A stretch of DNA of 64,000 nt from Chlorobiota bacterium (GTDB lineage Bacteria > Bacteroidota > Ignavibacteria > OLB7): the NCBI GenBank assembly GCA_016788565.1, contig JAEUSP010000114.1, forward strand, positions 1-64,000. The letters are read 5' to 3'. The notes under the pieces are model-generated. The model saw only the letters and a program-made list of their open reading frames with translations, had not been told where the DNA came from and made no database searches. The position numbers and the translations under genes are program-made. Shown here one piece after another: positions 58,301 to 64,000 of the stretch (position 1 is its first letter; every line of letters begins with the position of its first letter).

Positions 58301-58674
58301 TGCAGCCCGCCCGAGACTTTGTAGGCATCTTTATCGAATTTCCCGCCAGCGTGAAGGATCGTCATCACCACTTGCAGCGTGGAGATTTTTTGGGTTGGGT
58401 GCATTCCCACCGGAATACCCGAGCCGTTATCGGTAACGGTGATGGAGTTATCCTTGTGGATGGTGACGGTTATGGTGTCGCAGCGTCCGGCAAGGGCTTC
58501 GTCAATGGAGTTATCAACAACCTCATACACAAGGTGATGAAGCCCACGAACACCAATATCGCCGATATACATTGCTGGGCGTTTCCGCACCGCCTCAAGG
58601 CCTTCCAGCACCTTGATGCTATCCTCGCTGTACCCATTCCCGTTGGTCGTTTTCGTAACGTCGTGATCTGCCAT
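55366..58674 (-). CDS. gyrB: DNA gyrase subunit B with intein
   Basis: 1102 residues before splicing, 667 without the intein. N-terminal ATPase: GLEAVRKRPAMYIGD, the EVVDNSIDEALAG Bergerat motif, TDNGSGIPVG and GGLHGVGVSVVNALS. TOPRIM: EGDSAGG then (after the intein) SAKSARDRRTQAILPLRGKVLN, MADADVDGAHIRTLLLTLFF with the metal-binding DADVD, and the C-terminal SRFKGLGEMNPEQLW. The intein (residues 441-875) lies in the catalytic EGDSAGG-SAK motif, so splicing is needed for function. GyrB makes negative supercoils with GyrA (not in window). Gene order is dnaN, recF, DUF721, gyrB on the reverse strand. Confidence 0.97.
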   Translation of the reverse strand: MADHDVTKTTNGNGYSEDSIKVLEGLEAVRKRPAMYIGDIGVRGLHHLVYEVVDNSIDEALAGRCDTITVTIHKDNSITVTDNGSGIPVGMHPTQKISTLQVVMTILHAGGKFDKDAYKVSGGLHGVGVSVVNALSEHMISTIKRDGKMYRQEYRQGIPQGDVIEIGTSSKKETGTTQWFRPDSSIFKSTEYRWDTLAERMRELAFLNPTVTITMTDEREYGISEVFHYKDGLVGFVKYIDGTRTAMIKPVMIAGEKENTPVEICFQYNSGYSENVFSYVNDINTHEGGTHVSGFRSALTRTLNAYAQKNKLLKNEKLTLTGEDFREGLTAVISVKVAEPQFEGQTKTKLGNSEVDGIVRSIFGDVLTQYLEENPKVGKAIIDKVFSAAEAREAARKSRELVRRKNAMETMTLPGKLADCSIEDPEHCEIFLVEGDSAGGCFSGDTQVALADGRHLNFLELIHEQNLGKENFCYTIRHDGTVGIERIINVRLTKSNADVIRITLDNGKQIVCTPDHRFMLRDGSYKAAADITPDDSLMPLYRKFSDMTQPGITINGYEMVWNPKSDSWLFTHKLADWYNIWKKNYKNDDGEHCHHKDFNKRNNNPTNIVRMKADEHLALHRRHAALTLHHSDAIEKWRATRATPEYRSKMSARMKEPATREMLSKQAKAQWANTEYKQFMTDRWRAYYNSNAEYRRINQEQLMEAQQGYWSNEENRKLQAARTRAFYQHHPEAAIERSEAAKKQWENPELKNWRRKKTAEQWTPEFREKRHAALNRTYYNKTLSALKQIEVTHGIVDISAYREHRINSRDKSLLSFETFCQRYFDNNATTAIEAVHNYNHRVVEIERLTEQMDVYDLEVPGTHNFALADGVFVHNSAKSARDRRTQAILPLRGKVLNVQKARINKVLENEEIRAIFTALGVGFGETLDISKARYGKVILMADADVDGAHIRTLLLTLFFNYMREMIEQGKIYLAMPPLYKVKKGKGEYYAYDDAERDEILKRLRKDTNASTHVEEGTEEPEYEEIGRTRDGIVISRFKGLGEMNPEQLWATTMNPETRTLQQVTIENAQHASHIFETLMGDSVEPRRQFIERNARYVRNLDV
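56050..57354 (-). mobile_element. GyrB intein with HNH homing endonuclease, 435 residues
   Basis: Starts at Cys441 (CFSGDTQVALADGRHL, block A), ends VFVHN with the terminal Asn, and is followed by Ser, all needed for standard splicing. Block B lies in the IVCTPDHRFMLRDGSY region (TxxH-like). Between about 150 and 185 is an HNH nuclease motif: HCHHKDFNKRNNNPTNI. From ~195 to ~330 come four or five repeats with W(x)NPEYR or WANTEYK patterns, which resemble the DNA-binding repeats of HNH homing endonucleases. The position and block sequences match the intein known from the cyanobacterial (Synechocystis) GyrB. The intein region is more AT-rich than the exteins. Confidence 0.95.
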
Positions 58675-58733
58675 TAGCTTGGTTGTATGATTGGTTGTTG
58701 TTGACTGCTGTTGTTGCTGTACTCTGCCAGATA

Positions 58734-59012
58734 TTACCGCACCACAATTTCCTGCACTACCTCTGCGCCGAATCGTTCGTTTACTTTCTCTTTTATTTCT
58801 TCACGGCGGAGCATGATTTCGTTCCGCCAGGTCGCGCTTTGCACGCTGATGAACATTGTCCCTTTATCAATTCGATCTACGGTTGCGTGTTTGGCAATGG
58901 TTTCGCCAACGATTTCCACCCAATAGGTGGGTACCGATTGTTCTTTCAGCTTCCCGTCAAACCCGCTATCGCGAAGCCATTGTTGAATAATTGCACCGAT
59001 GGAGTTTGGCAT
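58734..59012 (-). CDS. DUF721 / DciA-like protein
   Basis: 92 residues. Pattern of the DUF721 family: SIGAIIQQWLRDSGFDGKLKE, then WVEIVGETIAKHA, MFISVQSATWRNEIMLRREEI and a final small strand. In many bacteria DUF721 (DciA) helps load the replicative helicase, and its gene is often near dnaN, recF or gyrB, as here. Whether this copy loads a helicase is not shown. It lies 59 bases before gyrB and 27 bases after recF. Confidence 0.87.
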   Translation of the reverse strand: MPNSIGAIIQQWLRDSGFDGKLKEQSVPTYWVEIVGETIAKHATVDRIDKGTMFISVQSATWRNEIMLRREEIKEKVNERFGAEVVQEIVVR

Positions 59013-59039
59013 AAAAAATAAATTTCAGATGCGTTGGAT

Positions 59040-60230
59040 TTACAGGCCTATTTCCACTTCATCGCCAACATCACTCGATGATGATGCCGCTATTTTTTGC
59101 TCCATAATTTCCCCTTTCATCACCTCAATATTCGCCTCCGACTCTCCTAAATTTCTTCCACGGAGGAAGGGGAGAAGGTCGAAGGAAACGACGGTGAGAA
59201 ATACTTGTGCAAGGTTGCGGGTAAGGTCATACACCCGCTCGGCACGGTGGGCATCAAGTTCCCCAAAAATGTCATCCAACAAAATAATTGGCGTTTCGGC
59301 GCACTGGCGGGCAAGGTAGTGGAACTCGGCCACTTTCAGCCCAATTAACAATGTTTTGTGCTGCCCCTGGCTTGCCGATACCCGAACATCGCCGCCGTTA
59401 ATTTCCATCCGAACGTCGTCGCGGTGGGCACCGAACAGGGTTGCGCCGCGCCGCTGTTCTTCGGCAAGCACTTGCTTGCTTCGCAGCCACAAAGCGTCGC
59501 GATAATCGGCAACGGATGCGCGTGGCTCGCGGACGCAATCGGGCTGGTAGCGGATGCTGACCTCATCGGCCCCGTCGGCAACGTCGCCTGCGGTTTGCCG
59601 CAGCAGCGGCTTGAACTCCTCGATAAACTGCGTCCGCTCCATCATGATGTGGGCGGCGCGTTCAATCAGCCCTTCATCGTAGGTTTCAATCAAGTTTCGG
59701 TCAACCGAGCGGCGTTGCTTCAGTGCGGTTGCCAGCACTGCGTTGCGCTGTTTCAGGATGCGGCGGTAATGGAGTAAATCCTCCAGATACCGCCGCTTTG
59801 CCTGCGAGATCACCATATCAATAAATCGCCGCCGCTCCCCCGGCCCGCCGCCGCTAATTGCCTTCATATCTGGGGAAAGCACCACCGTGGGAGCCGAGCC
59901 AATTACCTGCGTGGCATTCCCCGCTGGCGAGCCATCCAAGCGGATGGTTTTGCCAACGTTCGGGTCGTAGCGGACATCGAACCGGCGCGTAACGCCATAA
60001 TCGCTGACCCCCTCCACCGACGACTCGAAGAACTTCTCCCCCCGCCGAATCAAGCTGGCATCTTGGGTTCCAACAAAAGAACGGGTCAGGGTGCAGACCG
60101 AAATCGCCTCAAGGATCGAGGTCTTCCCCTGACCGTTCATGCCGGTGATGATGTTCACCCCATCGGCGGCCATCAGTTGGGTGGCCGTGTGGTTGCGGAT
60201 ATTTTGGAATGTGAGGCGACGGATACGCAT
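59040..60230 (-). CDS. recF: DNA replication and repair protein RecF
   Basis: 396 residues from the ATG giving MRIRRLTFQNIRNHTATQL; the frame is open 73 codons upstream but does not resemble RecF. RecF loads RecA at single-strand gaps with RecO and RecR. Walker A GMNGQGKTS (30-38) is seen, with VVLSPDMKAISGGPGERR (family signature FSPEDL..IKGGP..RR), the SASQGQHKTLLIGLKVAEF ABC-type signature, and Walker B PIILLDDIFGELDAHR. The C-terminal ~40 residues are acidic. It follows dnaN with a 23-base gap. Confidence 0.95.
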   Translation of the reverse strand: MRIRRLTFQNIRNHTATQLMAADGVNIITGMNGQGKTSILEAISVCTLTRSFVGTQDASLIRRGEKFFESSVEGVSDYGVTRRFDVRYDPNVGKTIRLDGSPAGNATQVIGSAPTVVLSPDMKAISGGGPGERRRFIDMVISQAKRRYLEDLLHYRRILKQRNAVLATALKQRRSVDRNLIETYDEGLIERAAHIMMERTQFIEEFKPLLRQTAGDVADGADEVSIRYQPDCVREPRASVADYRDALWLRSKQVLAEEQRRGATLFGAHRDDVRMEINGGDVRVSASQGQHKTLLIGLKVAEFHYLARQCAETPIILLDDIFGELDAHRAERVYDLTRNLAQVFLTVVSFDLLPFLRGRNLGESEANIEVMKGEIMEQKIAASSSSDVGDEVEIGL

Positions 60231-60253
60231 TGGGCCAATCAGCGCAAGTAGAA

Positions 60254-61372
60254 TTAGGAGTTCAGCCGCACCGGCATCAGAAGCATCAGCACTTCTTGGC
60301 CGTTGGATTTGCCGTACGGAGAAATCAGCGACGGGCGAAGCGGCGTTGAAAAATCGAAGGCTACTTCGTCCGATTCGATGCGGTCCAGTGCTTCGCGCAT
60401 GAATTGGGAGTTGAACCCGATCTCCATTTCTGTTTCGCTGTAATCGCACGGCACATTCTCGAACGCTTCCCCGCCGGTGTCCACGTCCTCGGCTTGGATG
60501 CGAAGCGCGTTGCCGGCCAGCTTCAGCCGAACTTGGCGGGTTTGCGAGTTGCTGTACAGGCTGACCCGTTTCACCGAGCCTAAAATGTCGTCGCGGCGGA
60601 TCACCATTCGTTTGTCGTTGGCCTGCGGGATCACGCTTTCGTAGTTGGGGTAGGTTTCATCAATCAACCGTGCGGTGATGGTGGTGGCCCCGTCGGTGAA
60701 ACGGACGTGCGTGGCGTTTGCTTCCAGGGTCATCTGCTCGGCACTGAAGGCTTTGTGAACTAATTGGAGAGCTTTTGGGGGGACAATCACATCAACATCG
60801 TTGGCGATTTGGGGCTGCATTTCGTGGTCAATAATTCGCACTAACCGGAAGCCATCGGTGGCAACCGAGCGGATTTCGTTGGGGCGGAACTGGAACAGCA
60901 CCCCGGTCATCGCCGGGCGGAACTCATCGCTGGAACAAGCGAAGCTGGTGCGATCCACCATGCCGCTAAATTTGGCCGATGGCAGGGTGATGGTGATCTT
61001 GGGATCGAACGCCGCAAGCTGTGGGAACTCGCCAGCATCCATCCCACTTAAGCGATACTCACCGCTGCTGGTGTTGAGCAAGGTGCGTTTGCTGTTCATG
61101 TCGGCATCCAGCGTCAGCTCGCCAAGCTCCAACGCCCGAACGGTATCCACCATGCGGCGCGCCGGAAGCAGCAAGGCCCCGTTGCGTTCGCCACGGACTT
61201 CAAGGGTGGTGGTCATGGTGATGTCCATATCGGTGGCGGTCAGCGAAAGGATGGAGCCTTCCAGCTGAAGCAGGATATTCTCAAGGACAGGCATTGGCGA
61301 ACGTTGCGGGATTGCGCTGGAGATACGGCTGAGCGCTTGCGCAAGCTCTTTCACGGGGACGGTAAACTTCAT
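60254..61372 (-). CDS. dnaN: DNA polymerase III sliding clamp, beta subunit
   Basis: 372 residues, the usual size, with three clamp domains of similar size. N-terminal MKFTVPVKELAQALSRISSAIPQRSPMPVLENILLQ and the C-terminal EVLMLLMPVRL end (family ends YMVMPMRL) are typical. DnaN tethers polymerase to DNA and recruits other clamp-binding proteins. It is the first gene of the reverse operon dnaN-recF-DUF721-gyrB. A Bacteroidetes-type promoter lies at 61420-61450. dnaA is not adjacent. Confidence 0.96.
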   Translation of the reverse strand: MKFTVPVKELAQALSRISSAIPQRSPMPVLENILLQLEGSILSLTATDMDITMTTTLEVRGERNGALLLPARRMVDTVRALELGELTLDADMNSKRTLLNTSSGEYRLSGMDAGEFPQLAAFDPKITITLPSAKFSGMVDRTSFACSSDEFRPAMTGVLFQFRPNEIRSVATDGFRLVRIIDHEMQPQIANDVDVIVPPKALQLVHKAFSAEQMTLEANATHVRFTDGATTITARLIDETYPNYESVIPQANDKRMVIRRDDILGSVKRVSLYSNSQTRQVRLKLAGNALRIQAEDVDTGGEAFENVPCDYSETEMEIGFNSQFMREALDRIESDEVAFDFSTPLRPSLISPYGKSNGQEVLMLLMPVRLNS

Positions 61373-61419
61373 GGTTCAGTTTGCGGTTGGAAGTTGGAAA
61401 ATGGTGTTCAGAAAGTGCT

Positions 61420-61450
61420 CAAAAGTACGAAACGGAGGGGGGGCGGCAAA
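61420..61450 (-). promoter_or_regulatory. Bacteroidetes-type promoter upstream of dnaN
   Basis: On the reverse strand TTTG (61447-61450), 19 bases, then TACTTTTG (61420-61427), which fits TTTG-N19-TAnnTTTG exactly. It lies about 48 bases from the dnaN start. A second TAnnTTTG match, TAGCTTTG (61447-61454), overlaps the upstream box. Confidence 0.7.
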
Positions 61451-61706
61451 GCTATTTTTTGATTGGCGGAAGCTGTTACACCGGGCCGGGCAATCGCGGA
61501 AGGAATCGCTGTTTTTTTGCTGAAATAGAGGTTCCCCTCCGCAACCAAACGCTGGGCTGAAGGCGAAGGTGAAAGATTGGAGTCCCGTTCGTGCAAGGGG
61601 GCACTTCGCCGTGAGGTTGCCAACAGACAACCCCAGCAGAGCCGTGTTCCCGACTCACGTTTCCGCCTGTCACGTTTCCGGCGTTCCCCCAGCGTTTCGG
61701 CTTTTG

Positions 61707-61714
61707 TAGCTTTG
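61707..61714 (+). promoter_or_regulatory. Candidate -7 element TAGCTTTG upstream of carA
   Basis: Matches TAnnTTTG, 44 bases before the carA ATG. The upstream TTTG is not at the expected distance. Confidence 0.4.
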
Positions 61715-61758
61715 CTCAATTTGTCCAAAGCAACAACCTCCAACTTGCGTATCTGCCG

Positions 61759-62934
61759 ATGACCTCCCGACCAAAAGCAAAACTGGCATTAGAAAATGGA
61801 GTTGTCTTCACCGGACGTGCCTTTGGCGCGACCGACCGCGAAGCAACCGGCGAAGTGGTGTTCAACACCTCCATCACCGGCTACCAGGAAATTTTGACCG
61901 ACCCCAGCTACAACGGCCAGATCGTCACGATGACCTACCCGCACCAGGGGAACGTTGGCGTGAACAGCCACGATGTTGAGTCCCGCGCAGTGCAAGCCGC
62001 CGGGTTTGTCACCCGCGAGGCCGCACGGCTACGCTCCAACTGGCGCAGCCAGGCCGACCTTGATGAGTATCTGCGCCAGAACGGCGTAATCGGCATTGAA
62101 GGGCTTGACACCCGCCGCCTTGTCCGAATCCTTCGCGAGGAAGGGGCAATGCGGGGAATCATTTCCGCAACCGACCTTGACGATGCCAGCCTTCTTGCGC
62201 GCGCACGCGCACTCCCCAGCATGGCCGGCCTGGACCTCACCAAAAACGTCACCTGCGATGCCCCCTACGTTTGGAGTTCGTTGGACGAAAGCGGATATCG
62301 GCTTCCCGGGGGGGGGGGCGATTTGGGCGACCGCCAGTTCCATGTTGTGGTGGTTGATTACGGGGTGAAGCACAACATCTTGGAGCGGCTTTCGGCGTTT
62401 GGATGCCGCCTGACGGTGGTTCCATCGAACGCTACCGCCGCCGAAATTTTAGACCTGAACCCCGACGGCATCTTCCTCTCGAACGGCCCCGGCGACCCCG
62501 ACGCGGTGAAATACACGATTGAAACGATCAAAGAACTTATCGGCAAAAAACCAATTTTCGGCATCTGCTTGGGGCATCAACTGTTGGCGCTTGCGCTTGG
62601 GGGGAAAACGTTCAAGCTGAAATTTGGGCACCGCGGGGCCAACCACCCAGTGCAAAATTTGCTGACGGGGTTCAACGAGATCACCAGCCAGAACCACGGT
62701 TTTGCGGTTGATTTGGACTCGATGCAGCATCTGCCAATCGAGCTTACTCACGTCAATCTGAACGACCGCACCTCGGAGGGATTCCGGCACAAGGAGCTTC
62801 CGCTGTTTTGCGTGCAGTATCACCCCGAAGCCGGCCCCGGCCCGCACGATGCCGATTATCTGTTCCGTGATTTTGTGGCGATGATGCAACGGGAGCAAGA
62901 AAAAGCGCAGCCGAGTGAGGTGATGGAAGCATAA
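61759..62934 (+). CDS. carA: Carbamoyl-phosphate synthase, small (glutaminase) subunit
   Basis: 391 residues. The N-terminal CarA domain shows KLALENGVVFTGRAFG, EVVFNTSITGYQEILTDPSY and GNVGVNSHDVES. The class I glutamine amidotransferase has the catalytic Cys in FGICLGHQLLALALGG, and the His and Glu in FCVQYHPEAGPGP. It supplies ammonia to CarB for carbamoyl phosphate, used for pyrimidine and arginine synthesis. CarB is not in the window. The following thiolase begins 34 bases later. Confidence 0.97.
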   Translation: MTSRPKAKLALENGVVFTGRAFGATDREATGEVVFNTSITGYQEILTDPSYNGQIVTMTYPHQGNVGVNSHDVESRAVQAAGFVTREAARLRSNWRSQADLDEYLRQNGVIGIEGLDTRRLVRILREEGAMRGIISATDLDDASLLARARALPSMAGLDLTKNVTCDAPYVWSSLDESGYRLPGGGGDLGDRQFHVVVVDYGVKHNILERLSAFGCRLTVVPSNATAAEILDLNPDGIFLSNGPGDPDAVKYTIETIKELIGKKPIFGICLGHQLLALALGGKTFKLKFGHRGANHPVQNLLTGFNEITSQNHGFAVDLDSMQHLPIELTHVNLNDRTSEGFRHKELPLFCVQYHPEAGPGPHDADYLFRDFVAMMQREQEKAQPSEVMEA

Positions 62935-62968
62935 GCATGAACAATCCACTGACAACACATAACTAACC

Positions 62969-64000
62969 ATGCCAACCGTAATTCTTTCAGCCGCACGCAC
63001 GCCCATCGGGTCGTTCGGCGGGTCGCTCAGTTCGATTTCTGCCCCGCAGCTTGGGGCGGTTGCAATCAAAGCCGCGCTGGAACGCGCTGGCGTTGCTCCA
63101 GAAAATGTTGAAGAAGTCATAATGGGGAATGTGCTGACCGCTGGCGTTGGCCAGTCGCCGGCGCGCCAGGCCGCGCTTGGTGCGGGCATTCCGAACACCG
63201 TTCCAACGCTCACCATCGGGAAGGTCTGCGGCAGCGGAATGAAAGCGGTGATGCTTGCCGACCAAGTGATCCGCGCCGGCGATGCCAACGTGATTGTGGC
63301 CGGTGGCCAGGAATCCATGTCCATGGCCCCCTACTTGTTGCCGAACGGACGCTACGGCTACAAATTTGGCGATGGCAAAATCCTTGACTCGATGCAGTAC
63401 GACGGCCTAACCGATGCCTACGATAACGTGGCAATGGGCGTTGCCGCCGATGCGTGCGCGGTTACCTGCAACATCAACCGCAACGACCAAGATGCGTTTG
63501 CAATCGAAAGCTACCGCCGTGCACAGGCTTCGATTACCGAAGGGCGATTTAAGGAGGAAATTGCGCCGGTGACGATTAAGGAGCGGAAAGGGGAAACGGT
63601 GGTGGATACCGACGAAGATGCGTTCAAAACGAACTTCGATAAAATCCCAACGCTGAAGCCGGTGTTCACCAAAGATGGAAGCGTGACCGCTGCCAACGCC
63701 AGCACCATCAACGACGGCGCGGCTGCGCTGGTGCTTGCCAGCGAAGAATATGCCGCTGCGAACGGGCTGAATCCGATTGCCCGAATCGTTGCGCAAGCCC
63801 AACACGCCCACGCCCCGATGGAGTTCAACACGGCCCCCGTTACGGCAATCCGCCGTGTGCTGGATAAAGCTGGATTGACGGTGGAGGATATTGATCTGTT
63901 CGAGGTCAACGAAGCGTTTGCCGTCACCGCGCTGGCCGCAAAAAACGAGCTTGGATTGCCTCACGAAAAACTGAACGTCAACGGTGGCGCGGTCGCGCTT
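62969..64000 (+). CDS. Acetyl-CoA acetyltransferase (thiolase), partial at window end
   Basis: 344 residues seen; the frame runs off the window. The N-terminal MPTVILSAARTPIGSFGGSLS, catalytic Cys87 in IGKVCGSGMKAVML, and AGGQESMSMAPYLLP are typical of biosynthetic thiolases (AtoB/PhaA type). The C-terminal part starts NEAFAVTALAAKNELGL and NVNGGAVAL; the second active-site His and Cys lie just past the window edge. It condenses two acetyl-CoA or cleaves acetoacetyl-CoA. It follows carA by 34 bases; no metabolic link to CarA is evident. Confidence 0.95.
   Translation, partial: MPTVILSAARTPIGSFGGSLSSISAPQLGAVAIKAALERAGVAPENVEEVIMGNVLTAGVGQSPARQAALGAGIPNTVPTLTIGKVCGSGMKAVMLADQVIRAGDANVIVAGGQESMSMAPYLLPNGRYGYKFGDGKILDSMQYDGLTDAYDNVAMGVAADACAVTCNINRNDQDAFAIESYRRAQASITEGRFKEEIAPVTIKERKGETVVDTDEDAFKTNFDKIPTLKPVFTKDGSVTAANASTINDGAAALVLASEEYAAANGLNPIARIVAQAQHAHAPMEFNTAPVTAIRRVLDKAGLTVEDIDLFEVNEAFAVTALAAKNELGLPHEKLNVNGGAVAL

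Larger units (their letters stand above)
61373..61758. other. Divergent intergenic region dnaN / carA
   Basis: No gene is seen. It has the dnaN promoter (61420-61450, reverse) and a candidate carA promoter (61707-61714). I found no cluster of DnaA boxes, so an origin is not supported. Confidence 0.65.

Noticed and set aside
61373-61758. Replication origin next to dnaN
   Set aside because: No cluster of DnaA boxes was seen.
1-64000. tRNA or rRNA genes
   Set aside because: None was recognised by eye; a covariance-model search would be needed to exclude small RNA genes fully.

Overview
The window looks like a piece of a moderately GC-rich genome from the Bacteroidota/Chlorobiota (FCB) side of the tree, possibly a Kapabacteria- or Ignavibacteria-like lineage; this placement is an inference. 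Signs used: three proteins end in type IX secretion (T9SS) sorting-domain sequence, surface proteins have Bacteroidetes-like architectures, and a TTTG-N19-TAnnTTTG promoter of Bacteroidetes type lies upstream of dnaN. Shine-Dalgarno sites are weak or absent at many starts. Most genes are housekeeping or cell-envelope genes; no rRNA, tRNA, CRISPR array or prophage was seen.

Layout. 1-3.6 kb: tail of an IS630 transposase abutting an ABC-transporter lipoprotein, an AT-rich envelope protein of unknown function and lgt. 3.8-8.2 kb: a forward block of small-molecule and RNA genes (larE-larB for the nickel-pincer cofactor, a QueD/PTPS-like gene with folE, rnhB, an RlmB-type methyltransferase). 8.6-10.4 kb: one small secreted protein, then a 1.3-kb gene-poor stretch ending in a perfect intrinsic terminator. 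10.4-20 kb: ECF sigma factor, putative membrane anti-sigma partner, a dual-OmpA-domain protein and an 1886-residue T9SS surface protein. 20.1-26.2 kb (reverse): prmA, MATE exporter, BtpA-family protein, YbaB/EbfC, aspartate kinase and an acidic-tailed unknown. 26.4-30.1 kb: TPR protein plus a second dual-OmpA protein, paralogous to the one in the sigma-factor block. 30.5-35.5 kb (reverse): an overlapping pair including a Tat-type lipoprotein, and a barrel/vWA/OmpA protein. 36-44 kb: Rieske protein with Tat signal and T9SS-like tail, a GxxExxY gene inside an inverted repeat, an M4 metalloprotease with T9SS tail, a secreted cyclophilin and a TonB-dependent receptor. 44-53.5 kb: ferritin-like protein, metallo-beta-lactamase-fold hydrolase, HPr, polysaccharide flippase, a repeat-rich surface protein, a fused alcohol-dehydrogenase/Gfo-Idh-MocA enzyme and an unknown. 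53.5-55.3 kb: repeats, a broken IS1-family element and three palindromic elements. 55.4-61.4 kb (reverse): dnaN-recF-DUF721-gyrB, with a 435-residue HNH-containing intein in gyrB. 61.8 kb-end: carA and a thiolase cut by the window edge.

The most unusual feature is the intergenic DNA. Period-7 (heptanucleotide) arrays with at least four different unit sequences occur throughout. Two run to, or to within six bases of, a start codon. Two larger duplications have copies that differ in length by exactly one and exactly two heptamers, which suggests the arrays gain and lose whole units. Eight copies of a REP-like hairpin are scattered through the same intergenic regions, and three other palindromic elements sit beside the IS1 remnant.
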